Positions 1 to 6,114 of a stretch of DNA of 6,910 nt are shown one piece after another. The notes under the pieces were generated by a model. That model did no database searches and was not told the origin of the DNA. It saw only the letters and a list, made by a program, of their open reading frames with translations. The stretch lies in assembly GCA_013696425.1 (NCBI GenBank), contig JACCYP010000280.1:1-6910 (forward strand). The letters run 5' to 3'. Origin of the DNA: Thermoleophilaceae bacterium. Its GTDB lineage: Bacteria; Actinomycetota; Thermoleophilia; Solirubrobacterales; Thermoleophilaceae. Each line of letters opens with the position of its first letter. The stretch's first letter is position 1. Made by a program: the position numbers and the translations under genes.

Positions 1-103
1 GGTCCGAGCCGCGGGCGAGCTCGACGGAGCGCTCGAGGTTCTCCCGCGCGCGCTCCGTGTCGCCGATCCGGCCGAACACTCGGCCGAAGATGCCGTGGGC
101 GCG
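1..103 (-). repeat. Internal TPR repeat, copy 2 (pairs with 361-463)
   Basis: This stretch matches 361-463 at a spacing of exactly 360 bases (120 codons), with 13 mismatches in 103 aligned bases by hand count. It encodes residues 982-1015 of the cyclase protein. Over those 34 residues the two copies differ only at one position, Arg here and Lys in the other copy, so most base differences are synonymous. The similarity drops sharply just beyond base 103. The copy ends at the window edge, so it may continue or recur further left. Confidence 0.85.
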
Positions 104-3046
104 GCTGGCTGCCGCGGCTTCCTCCAGGCGCTCGGCCAGCTCGGCGCTCGCCTCGGTGAGGCGTGTGACCTCGCCCCAGTCGGCGCGGTAGACGGCCAGC
201 TGCGCCAGCGCGAGGTAGAGGTCGACCTGTGCGGGCACGTCGCCGAGGCGCTGGGCGAGCTCGAGCCCCTCGTCGTAGGCGGTCTGGGCGCCGGGGTAGT
301 CGGCCTCGCCCAGCTCGAGGTGGTTGCCGAGCGTGAGCAGCGCGCGCACGGTCTCGCCGGTGTCCGACCCGCGCGCGAGCTCCACGGAGCGCTCGAGGTT
401 CTCACGCGCCTTCTCGGTATCCCCGATCCGGCCGAACACCCGGCCGAAGATGCCGTGCGCGCGTGACGCGGCGCGGGTTTCGCCGAGGCGCTCGGATAGC
501 CGCAGCGCCTTCTCGGAGGCGTAGATCGCGAGCATGTTGTCGCCCGTGTGCATGTAGAGCCAGGCGGCCTCCTCGTACAGGCGCACCAGCTCGAGGCAGG
601 GCGGGCCGTCCTTCAGCAGGTTGATGCCCTTCTGGTAGTGCTCGATCGCCTCGCGGCGCTCGCCCTTCTGCCACAGGCCCGCGCCGATCCTGCGGTGCAG
701 GTCGCCCATCCGCTCGAGGTCCTCCTGTGTGCGGTGGTACTCGAGGCACTCGTCCCAGACGGCGATCGCCTGGTCCACGCGCCCCATCCGCAGCGCCACG
801 TCGCCCTGCTTCTCGCCGATGCGGGCGAGGGCATCAGCCCCGCCGCCGGCCGCCACGCCGCCGCCGGCCGCCACGCCGCGGGCCGCCTCGTACTGGCGCA
901 GCGCCTCGGCGTTCGAGTAGAGGTTCGCGGCGGCGTCGCCCGCGCTCTCGAGGAAGTGGAGCGCCTTGCCCTGGATCGGCGCGATCTCCTCTGCGCCCAT
1001 GCCTGCCTCGCTGCCGACCTGCGCCGCGCGCCCGTAGTGGTCGGCCAGCAGCGCGACCACCTCCTCGCCGCGGTCACCGGCGCGCTCCTCGATGAAGCTG
1101 CCGACCTCGAAATGCTTCCTGGCCCGCACCGCCTTCGGCAACATTCCGTAGGCCACGTCGCGGATCAGCACGTGCTTGAACGCGTACTCGCGCTCTCCGG
1201 CGAGGTCGCCGGAGCCGAGGATCACCAGGTCCTTCTCCTGCAGGGCGGTGAGCGTGCGCTCGAGGTCGGCGCCCTCCTCCTCGGCCACCGCCGAGAGTGA
1301 CCCGGCCCAGAACGTGTTGCCCACCACGGAGGCCTGCTGGAGCAGCCGGCGCTCGAGTGGCTCGAGCGAATCGAGGCGTGCGGCCAGCAGTCCCTGGACG
1401 CTCTCGGGGAGCGCCTCCGCCTCTCCGCCGCCGCCGGCCACGAGTAGCGCCATCTCCTCGGCGAACAGCGGGTTGCCCCCGGCTCGCTCGGCTATCAGCG
1501 GCGCGGCGGCGGAGGAGAGCTCCTTGGGCAGCACCGCGAACACCAGCTCGCGCGTCTGCGCCTCCGACAGCGGCTCCAGCACGATCTGGCTCGCGCTGCG
1601 CCGGCCCGAGCCCCAGTCGCCGCGGCGTTCGAGCAGCTCGTCGCGTGCGAGGCAGAGGATGAGCAGCGGTCCGCGCACCCATTGCGCGAGGTGCTCGATC
1701 AGGTCGAGCATGCCGTCGTCGGCCCAGTGGATGTCCTCGAACACGAGTACGAGCGGCCCGCGCGCCGCCATCGCCTCGACGCCGAAGCGCACGGCGGAGA
1801 AGAAGTTCTCGCGCATACGCTGGGGGTCGAAGCTCTCGGCGGGGTCGGGCAGGTCGGGGGTGTCGATGCCGAGCAGCCGCCCGATCAGCGCCGCATTGCG
1901 CTCGACCATCTCGTCGCTGGGCTCCTCGGACGTGCCGAGCAGCGTCCCGACGAACCCGAGCAGCTTCTGCCACGCGACGTCTGCGGAGTCGTCGGGACCG
2001 ATGCCCGACTCGGCGCGGATGATCTCGCCGAGCGCCCAGTAGACCACGCCCTGCCCGTAGGGAAGGCAGCGCCCGGCCCGCAGGCGCGGCGCGGGCTCGA
2101 GCGCCTCCAGGCGCTCCTCGAACTCGCGCAGCAGGCGCGACTTGCCGACGCCGGCCTGCCCGATGAGCGTCACGAGGTGCGGGCGCTCGTCGCGGCTTAT
2201 CCGCCCCGCGAGGGCGACGAGCTGGTCGAGGTCCTCATCCCGGCCGATGAGGGGCGACTGCGAGCCGGCGCGGCTCTGGGCGTGGGCGTCGGTGAGACCT
2301 ACCGCCTCCCAGGCGGGCACGGGCTCGGCCTTGCCCTTGAGCACGAGCGGCTCGAGCTCCACGAACTCCACGGAGGCGCGGGTGGCGCGCCATGTGTCGC
2401 GGCCGACCGTGACGGTGCCGGGGCGGCCCGCGGACTGAAGCCGCGAGGCCACGTTCACGGCGTCGCCGATCACGGTCTGACCGCCGCCGATCGCTCCGAA
2501 GAGCACCTCGCCGGTGTTCACGCCCACGCGCAGGGCGAAGCCCACGCCGTAGCTCCCACCCGCGCGCGCGTTGATCTCGGCCATCGCCTCCTGCATGCCG
2601 AGCGCCGCGCGAACAGCCCGCTCGGCGTCGTCCTCGTGCGCCACGGGAGCGCCGAACACGGCCATCACGTTGTCGCCGATGTACTTGTCGACCGAGCCGC
2701 CGTAGCGCACGACCTCCTGGCCCAGCCGGCGCAGGGCGCCGTCGACGAGCGACTTCACCACCTCGGGATCCATCTTCTCGGCCACGGCCGTGTAGCCGGA
2801 GAGGTCCGCGAACAGCACCGTCACGCGCCGGCGCTCCTCGGCCGGCTCGAGCGGCGTGGGTCCGCGGGTGGGCGGGGATGCCGATTCATCGAGGCCGGAT
2901 CCGCATTCCATGCAGAACTTCGCCTGGGCCGGGGGCTCGGCACCGCAGCTGGGGCAGGCGCGTGCGAGCGTGCCCCCGCAGCTCATGCAGAATCGCGCCT
3001 GAGCGGGGTTCTCGGTGCCACAGGATGTGCAGGTCCGGACGGCCAT
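1..3046 (-). CDS. Zinc-ribbon / class III adenylate-guanylate cyclase / AAA ATPase / TPR regulatory protein (C-terminus cut by window edge)
   Basis: A single uninterrupted frame gives 1015 residues with no stop before the left edge. The ATG at 3046 is the first possible start, because an in-frame TAA lies 9 bases upstream (3053-3055). Residues 6-48 hold two Cys4 zinc ribbons (C6/C9/C20/C23 and C31/C34/C45/C48). Residues about 73-250 are a class III nucleotide cyclase domain. It keeps both metal aspartates (D81 in FADLSGYT, D125 in YIGDNVMAVFG), substrate-selecting K121 and D195, and transition-state N198 and R202, so it should be active; the Lys/Asp pair favours ATP and therefore cAMP. Residues about 265-640 are a STAND/AAA_16-type ATPase with Walker A GQAGVGKS (296-303), Walker B LVLVFEDIHWAD (432-443) and the family motif GNPLFAEE (524-531). 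From about 695 on it is helical TPR repeats. No membrane segment is visible, so it is probably cytoplasmic. Family knowledge suggests that ligand or partner binding to the ATPase/TPR part controls cyclase output; the signal is unknown. Confidence 0.93.
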   Translation of the reverse strand, partial: MAVRTCTSCGTENPAQARFCMSCGGTLARACPSCGAEPPAQAKFCMECGSGLDESASPPTRGPTPLEPAEERRRVTVLFADLSGYTAVAEKMDPEVVKSLVDGALRRLGQEVVRYGGSVDKYIGDNVMAVFGAPVAHEDDAERAVRAALGMQEAMAEINARAGGSYGVGFALRVGVNTGEVLFGAIGGGQTVIGDAVNVASRLQSAGRPGTVTVGRDTWRATRASVEFVELEPLVLKGKAEPVPAWEAVGLTDAHAQSRAGSQSPLIGRDEDLDQLVALAGRISRDERPHLVTLIGQAGVGKSRLLREFEERLEALEPAPRLRAGRCLPYGQGVVYWALGEIIRAESGIGPDDSADVAWQKLLGFVGTLLGTSEEPSDEMVERNAALIGRLLGIDTPDLPDPAESFDPQRMRENFFSAVRFGVEAMAARGPLVLVFEDIHWADDGMLDLIEHLAQWVRGPLLILCLARDELLERRGDWGSGRRSASQIVLEPLSEAQTRELVFAVLPKELSSAAAPLIAERAGGNPLFAEEMALLVAGGGGEAEALPESVQGLLAARLDSLEPLERRLLQQASVVGNTFWAGSLSAVAEEEGADLERTLTALQEKDLVILGSGDLAGEREYAFKHVLIRDVAYGMLPKAVRARKHFEVGSFIEERAGDRGEEVVALLADHYGRAAQVGSEAGMGAEEIAPIQGKALHFLESAGDAAANLYSNAEALRQYEAARGVAAGGGVAAGGGADALARIGEKQGDVALRMGRVDQAIAVWDECLEYHRTQEDLERMGDLHRRIGAGLWQKGERREAIEHYQKGINLLKDGPPCLELVRLYEEAAWLYMHTGDNMLAIYASEKALRLSERLGETRAASRAHGIFGRVFGRIGDTEKARENLERSVELARGSDTGETVRALLTLGNHLELGEADYPGAQTAYDEGLELAQRLGDVPAQVDLYLALAQLAVYRADWGEVTRLTEASAELAERLEEAAAASRAHGIFGRVFGRIGDTERARENLERSVELARGSD
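361..463 (-). repeat. Internal TPR repeat, copy 1 (pairs with 1-103)
   Basis: This is the partner of the repeat at 1-103 and encodes residues 862-895, beginning RAHGIFGRVFGRIGD and ending LERSVELARGSD. The 120-residue spacing equals about three 40-residue TPR motifs, which suggests that a three-TPR module was duplicated. Only this one helical hairpin has stayed nearly identical, while the other two motifs of the module have diverged. Confidence 0.85.
841..876 (-). repeat. 18-bp perfect tandem duplication in the cyclase gene
   Basis: The unit cgccgccggccgccacgc occurs twice back to back (841-858 and 859-876) without mismatch. Being 18 bases long it keeps the frame, and it encodes a doubled Gly/Val/Ala-rich hexapeptide (GVAAGG-GVAAGG, residues about 724-736). 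It lies between the first helical repeat after the ATPase domain (about 697-723) and the main TPR array, so it looks like a flexible linker whose length could vary by replication slippage. Confidence 0.85.
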
Positions 3047-3068
3047 CGCCCCTTAGTCAGGGTACCGT
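3047..3068. promoter_or_regulatory. Candidate divergent promoter region with overlapping -10-like hexamers
   Basis: The two divergent start codons (ATG at 3046 on minus, GTG at 3067 on plus) are separated by 20 bases. Centred on the palindrome GGTACC (3061-3066) are TACCGT on plus (3063-3068) and TACCCT on minus (plus coordinates 3059-3064). Both fit the actinobacterial TANNNT -10 pattern and they overlap by two bases. The plus hexamer is 7 bases before the alternative GTG at 3076, which would suit a leaderless message; the minus one would leave a leader of only a few bases. AAGGGG just before the ATG could be a tight ribosome-binding site for the cyclase gene. No convincing -35 box was found. 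The motifs are short, so chance is a real alternative. Confidence 0.3.
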
Positions 3069-3831
3069 GGCGCTCGTGCCGGACTTCATCCCGCTGCCCG
3101 AGCGCAGCTCCAAGCCGCGGACCCGAGGGGTCACCCACGTGATCGACACCGGGCTCACCGCCACCGAGGCGGCCTCGCTCGTGTCGAGTGCCGGGCCGTA
3201 CGTGGACATGGTCCGGCTCGGCTGGGGCACGGCATATGTGACCGGTGACCTGCAGGACAAGCTGGCCGCGTTTCGCGACGGCGGCGTGCCGGTGATGCTC
3301 GGCGGTACGCTCACAGAGCTCGCCTGGCGCCACGGGCGCATCGACGCGCTCGCGGACTGGCTGCGCGAACTCGGGATCGAGCACGTCGAGGTGTCCTCGG
3401 GCACGCTCGCCATACCGCCGGAGGAGAAGCTCGACCTGATCCGCTCACTGGGCGCCGACTTCACCGTGTTCGCAGAGGTGGGCGAGAAGGACCCCGACGC
3501 GCTGCTCGCGCCCTACCGCTGGGTAGAGCTGATCCGGGCGGCGCTCGAGGCGGGGGCGGTCCAGGTGGTGTGCGAGGGGCGCGCGACCGGTGACGCCGGC
3601 CTCTACCGCAAGGACGGGGAGGCCCGCATGGGGCTGATCGACGAGATCGCCCACGAGATCGACCCCGAGCTGCTGATCTTCGAGGCGCCCCAGAAGCAGC
3701 AGCAGACATGGCTGATCGAGCGTTTCGGGGCGGAAGTGAACCTCGGCAACGTGAAGCCCGAGGACGCGATCTCGCTCGAGACGCTGCGGCTTGGGCTGCG
3801 CGCGGACACGCTGCCCCACTTCCACGCTTGA
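3067..3831 (+). CDS. comA: Phosphosulfolactate synthase (ComA family)
   Basis: The enzyme adds sulfite to phosphoenolpyruvate to give (2R)-phospho-3-sulfolactate, the first step toward coenzyme M in methanogens and toward sulfolactate in Bacillus (YitD). From GTG 3067 the protein has 254 residues, close to the roughly 250 usual for the family. Family landmarks run in order: LGWGT (51-55), GGTLTE (79-84), EVSSGTL (108-114), EVGEKDPD (137-144), CEGRATGDAG (169-178), FEAPQK (205-210), VNLGN (224-228) and SLETLRLGLRADT (236-248). The Lys usually preceding the GWGT motif (KFGWGT) is Arg50 here. It is cytoplasmic, with no signal peptide. AGGG at 3059-3062 is a weak, close ribosome site for GTG 3067; GTG 3076, giving MPDFIPLPERS, is a real alternative start. 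Its stop overlaps the start of the next gene. The role in this organism is not known, since coenzyme M synthesis is not expected. Confidence 0.92.
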   Translation: MALVPDFIPLPERSSKPRTRGVTHVIDTGLTATEAASLVSSAGPYVDMVRLGWGTAYVTGDLQDKLAAFRDGGVPVMLGGTLTELAWRHGRIDALADWLRELGIEHVEVSSGTLAIPPEEKLDLIRSLGADFTVFAEVGEKDPDALLAPYRWVELIRAALEAGAVQVVCEGRATGDAGLYRKDGEARMGLIDEIAHEIDPELLIFEAPQKQQQTWLIERFGAEVNLGNVKPEDAISLETLRLGLRADTLPHFHA

Positions 3832-4331
3832 TCCTCCTCGCCCGTCACGGCGAGACGGACTGGAACGCCGCGGGCCGCTGGATGGGCCAGACCGACATCC
3901 CGCTGAACGACCGCGGCCGCGAGCAGGCGCGCGAGCTGGCGGCGCTCGTCGGCGAGCCACCGGAGGTGTGGGTGAGCGACCTCGCTCGTGCGCGGGACAC
4001 CGCCGAGGCGGTTGCCCCAGCGCCGCGTGTCGATGCCCGCCTCGCGGAGTCCTACCGGGGAACCTGGGAAGGGCTCACGATCGACCAGATCCAGGAAGCC
4101 GACCCCGCCGGATGGGAGGCCTGGAAGCGCGGCGAGCCCGACTTCCGCTTTGCGGGCGGGGAGTCGATCGCCGAGCACCGCGCGCGGGTGCTCGAGGTGC
4201 TGGGCGAGATGCCCGAAGGGGCCCTCGCGGTCTGCCACGGCGGCACCATCCGGTGCGCGTTCATGGACCATCGCTACCCGCACGAGCTGGCGGTGCCGAA
4301 CGGGGTCCTGCTGGAGTGGCCGCGGCCCTAG
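3828..4331 (+). CDS. Histidine phosphatase family protein (phosphoglycerate mutase-like)
   Basis: This is a small 2-His phosphatase of 167 residues. The TTG at 3828 overlaps the comA stop as TTGA and gives an N-terminus (MILLARHGETDWN) exactly where the family normally begins, so translation is probably coupled to comA. The catalytic set is visible: R6-H7-G8-E9 with H7 as the phospho-acceptor, R54 in SDLARARDTA, the acid E74 before the G-W-E-G stretch (78-82), and H137 in AVCHGGTIR. It is shorter than true cofactor-dependent mutases (about 230-250 residues), which favours a phosphatase acting on a small phosphorylated metabolite. Family sequence does not fix the substrate. From context I infer that phosphosulfolactate, the ComA product, is the best candidate; CobC-like or general phosphatase roles remain possible. 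Confidence 0.9.
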   Translation: MILLARHGETDWNAAGRWMGQTDIPLNDRGREQARELAALVGEPPEVWVSDLARARDTAEAVAPAPRVDARLAESYRGTWEGLTIDQIQEADPAGWEAWKRGEPDFRFAGGESIAEHRARVLEVLGEMPEGALAVCHGGTIRCAFMDHRYPHELAVPNGVLLEWPRP

Positions 4332-4332
4332 A

Positions 4333-4338
4333 TACCTT
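4333..4338 (+). promoter_or_regulatory. Candidate -10 element for leaderless transcription of the next gene
   Basis: TACCTT (4333-4338) fits TANNNT and is followed by six bases before GTG 4345. That spacing would put the transcription start on the start codon itself, the usual arrangement of leaderless actinobacterial genes. The 13-base gap contains no purine-rich ribosome-binding site, which is consistent with this. No -35 box is convincing and the motif is short, so it may be coincidental. The gene may simply be read from the upstream operon. Confidence 0.3.
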
Positions 4339-4344
4339 TCCGCG

Positions 4345-6114
4345 GTGCCGAAAACCCGTCTGGTCCCGGCGACCTTCCTCCTCCTAGTAGCCGCCACCCT
4401 CGGCGCGTTCTTCCTCACCCAGCGCCTGAAGCGCGAGCAGCCGCTCGTGGAGCGGGTGTTCTTCCCGCGCTACCTCTCGCCGAACGGCGACGGCCGCAAG
4501 GACTCGGTGCGGATGCGCTTCGACCTCCCCAAGGCGGCCACCGTGACGGTCGCGGTGGTGAACGACGACGACGAGGCCGTGCGCACCCTGGCCGAGGATG
4601 CCCGCCTCGGCAAGGGCACCCACAGCTACGTGTGGGATGGCGGCGCGGACGGCGGCGCCCGCGCTCCGGACGGCACCTACCGGCTGCGGGTGAACGTGCG
4701 CTCGGAGGGCCGCGCGCTCACGGCCTCGCGTGAGCTGGTGCTCGACACGAAGGCCCCGGCGCCGGACCTCGTGGCGGTCGGCCCGCGCACGATCCTGCCC
4801 GGACTGCCGGGCAAGCGCGGCCGCGCGCGCATCCGCTTCGAGGGACCCTCCAATCCAGCGCCGCGCTTCCGCGTCTACCGCACCGATGCGGCGGGAGCCG
4901 CGAAGGAGGTGGCGAGCTTCGCGGGTCCGCGCTTCCGCCAGATCGCGTTCTGGGACGGCCTCGTGGCCGGGCGCCCGGCACCGGCGGGCACCTACGCGAT
5001 CACGGTGTCGGTACAGGACAGGGCCGGCAACGAGGGCTCGGCGCCCCCGCGGCTGCCCCCGCGCCGCGGTGAGACCAAGCCGACGACCGGCGTCTCGGTG
5101 CGCTACCTCACCGTGCGCGCACCGCTCGAGCCGGTGCGGGCAGGAGCGGTGGCAAGGTTCGCCGTCGGGCCGGTGAACCGCCGCTTCCGCTGGAGCCTCT
5201 ACCGCCTCGCGGGATCGCGGCCGGTCGCGCGCGGGGAGGGCAGCGGCCGTGAGGGCGCGGTGCGGATCCCCTCCAACGCGCGGGCGGGGATCTACATCCT
5301 CCGGCTGCTCGCGAGCGGCCGCCGCGTGGCCGCCCCGATCGTGGTGCCCGGCAACGGCACCGAGCGCGTGCTGGTGGTTGCCCCCGCGATCACCTGGCAG
5401 GGCACAAATCCCGCCGACGGCGACGGCGACGGGTTCGCGGATACGCTCGACAACTCGCGCGAGGTCGCGCTCGCACGCCCGTTCGTGTTCGGCGGACTGC
5501 CGGGTGGATTCGCCCGCGGGGTCGGGCCGCTCATGCGCTTCCTCGACCGAGAGGGCTTCGACTACGACATGACCACCGACCTCGCCCTGGCGCGCCGCCG
5601 CGGGCCGAGGATCGCGGGGCGTGCGGGCATCGTGTTCCCCGGCAGCGAACGCTGGCTACCCGACCGCACCAACCTCACGCTCCGGCGCTTCGTGGAGGAG
5701 GGAGGCACTGTTGCATCGTTCGGCACCGACGCCTTCCGCCGGACCGTTACCGTCGGGCCAGAGGAGCTCTTCAACCCGAGCCGGCCCGACGTCCTGAACG
5801 TGTTCGGCGAGCAGACGGGCGCCTTCAGCACCGAGCCGGCGCCGCTGGACGTCTCGCTCGACCGCCTCAGGCTGTTCGCGAACACGGACGGGATAGTCGG
5901 GGAGTTCGAGGATTTCGAGCGCTCGCTGCGTCTCGCTCCGGGCAACGTGCCGCGCACCAAGGCCGGCCGCGAGGACCGCACCGCCTTCGTGGCCTACAAG
6001 CGTGGGGAGGGGCTCGTGATCAGGGTCGGCACCCCGCAGTGGTCGGCGCGCATCTCCTCGCTCCGCGACGTTGCGGAGGTGACACGACGGATATGGACGC
6101 TGTCCTCGCGATAG
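4345..6114 (+). CDS. Membrane-anchored extracytoplasmic protein: FlgD/Ig-like N-terminal domain and dimethylformamidase-C-like C-terminal domain
   Basis: The GTG at 4345 gives 589 residues starting VPKTRLVPATFLLL; the hydrophobic stretch 7-25 follows a basic start and precedes RLKR. No clear cleavage site is seen, so it looks like an N-terminal anchor with the rest outside the cell. Residues about 40-135 resemble FlgD-type Ig domains, with SPNGDGRKDSV (45-55), a WDG near 97-99 and APDGTYRLRV (107-116). A second related beta domain follows (about 140-230; FWDG at 202-205, APAGTYAITV at 212-221). Residues about 340-589 resemble the C-terminal domain of N,N-dimethylformamidase large subunits: ITWQGTNP (349-356), RPFVFGG (378-384), LDREGFDYDMTTDL (400-413), IVFPGSERW (429-437) and RRFVEEGGTVASFG (447-460). 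A DxDxDGxxDxxD loop (358-369) looks Ca-binding. The catalytic role is unknown; a structural or glycan-associated function fits the neighbours. Domain names are by pattern recognition only. Confidence 0.82.
   Translation: MPKTRLVPATFLLLVAATLGAFFLTQRLKREQPLVERVFFPRYLSPNGDGRKDSVRMRFDLPKAATVTVAVVNDDDEAVRTLAEDARLGKGTHSYVWDGGADGGARAPDGTYRLRVNVRSEGRALTASRELVLDTKAPAPDLVAVGPRTILPGLPGKRGRARIRFEGPSNPAPRFRVYRTDAAGAAKEVASFAGPRFRQIAFWDGLVAGRPAPAGTYAITVSVQDRAGNEGSAPPRLPPRRGETKPTTGVSVRYLTVRAPLEPVRAGAVARFAVGPVNRRFRWSLYRLAGSRPVARGEGSGREGAVRIPSNARAGIYILRLLASGRRVAAPIVVPGNGTERVLVVAPAITWQGTNPADGDGDGFADTLDNSREVALARPFVFGGLPGGFARGVGPLMRFLDREGFDYDMTTDLALARRRGPRIAGRAGIVFPGSERWLPDRTNLTLRRFVEEGGTVASFGTDAFRRTVTVGPEELFNPSRPDVLNVFGEQTGAFSTEPAPLDVSLDRLRLFANTDGIVGEFEDFERSLRLAPGNVPRTKAGREDRTAFVAYKRGEGLVIRVGTPQWSARISSLRDVAEVTRRIWTLSSR
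6075..6082 (+). promoter_or_regulatory. Strong ribosome-binding site inside the upstream gene
   Basis: GGAGGTGA is an 8-base match to the anti-Shine-Dalgarno partner, rare in this window where other starts have weak or no site. It lies within the last codons of the preceding gene and 10 bases before ATG 6093, slightly far but usable. It supports ATG 6093 as the start of the membrane-protein gene despite the 22-base overlap. Confidence 0.6.

Noticed and set aside
2878..3066. Upstream extension of comA to an ATG at 2878
   Set aside because: The extra 63 residues are Arg/Ser/Pro-rich, match no ComA N-terminus, and overlap the zinc-ribbon coding part of the divergent gene. Family length fits GTG 3067 or 3076.
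1682..3142. A 486-codon open frame on the plus strand, and a similar 250-codon one at 548-1300
   Set aside because: They lie antisense to the cyclase gene, whose frame carries clear domain motifs throughout. The His/Leu/Ala/Arg-rich translations show no recognisable motif and are what GC-rich codon bias produces on the opposite strand.
3708..3827. Upstream start of the phosphatase at ATG 3708
   Set aside because: It would add 40 residues in a shadow frame of comA ahead of the RHGE motif, which in this family lies within the first 10 or so residues. TTG 3828 places it correctly.
3828..4331. Naming the phosphatase cobC or gpmA
   Set aside because: There are no cobalamin genes nearby, the protein is too short for a classical phosphoglycerate mutase, and catalytic motifs are shared across the superfamily.
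3988..4344. Upstream start of the anchored protein at ATG 3988
   Set aside because: The extra Arg/Ser/Pro-rich segment overlaps the phosphatase gene in another frame and would bury the N-terminal hydrophobic anchor.
4332..4344. Terminator between the phosphatase and the anchored-protein gene
   Set aside because: The gap is 13 bases, with no hairpin followed by a T-run. No convincing terminator was found anywhere in the window.
3603..4418. A 271-codon minus-strand frame across comA, the phosphatase and the next start
   Set aside because: It is antisense to three well-supported coding regions, has no motif, and is explained by third-position GC bias.
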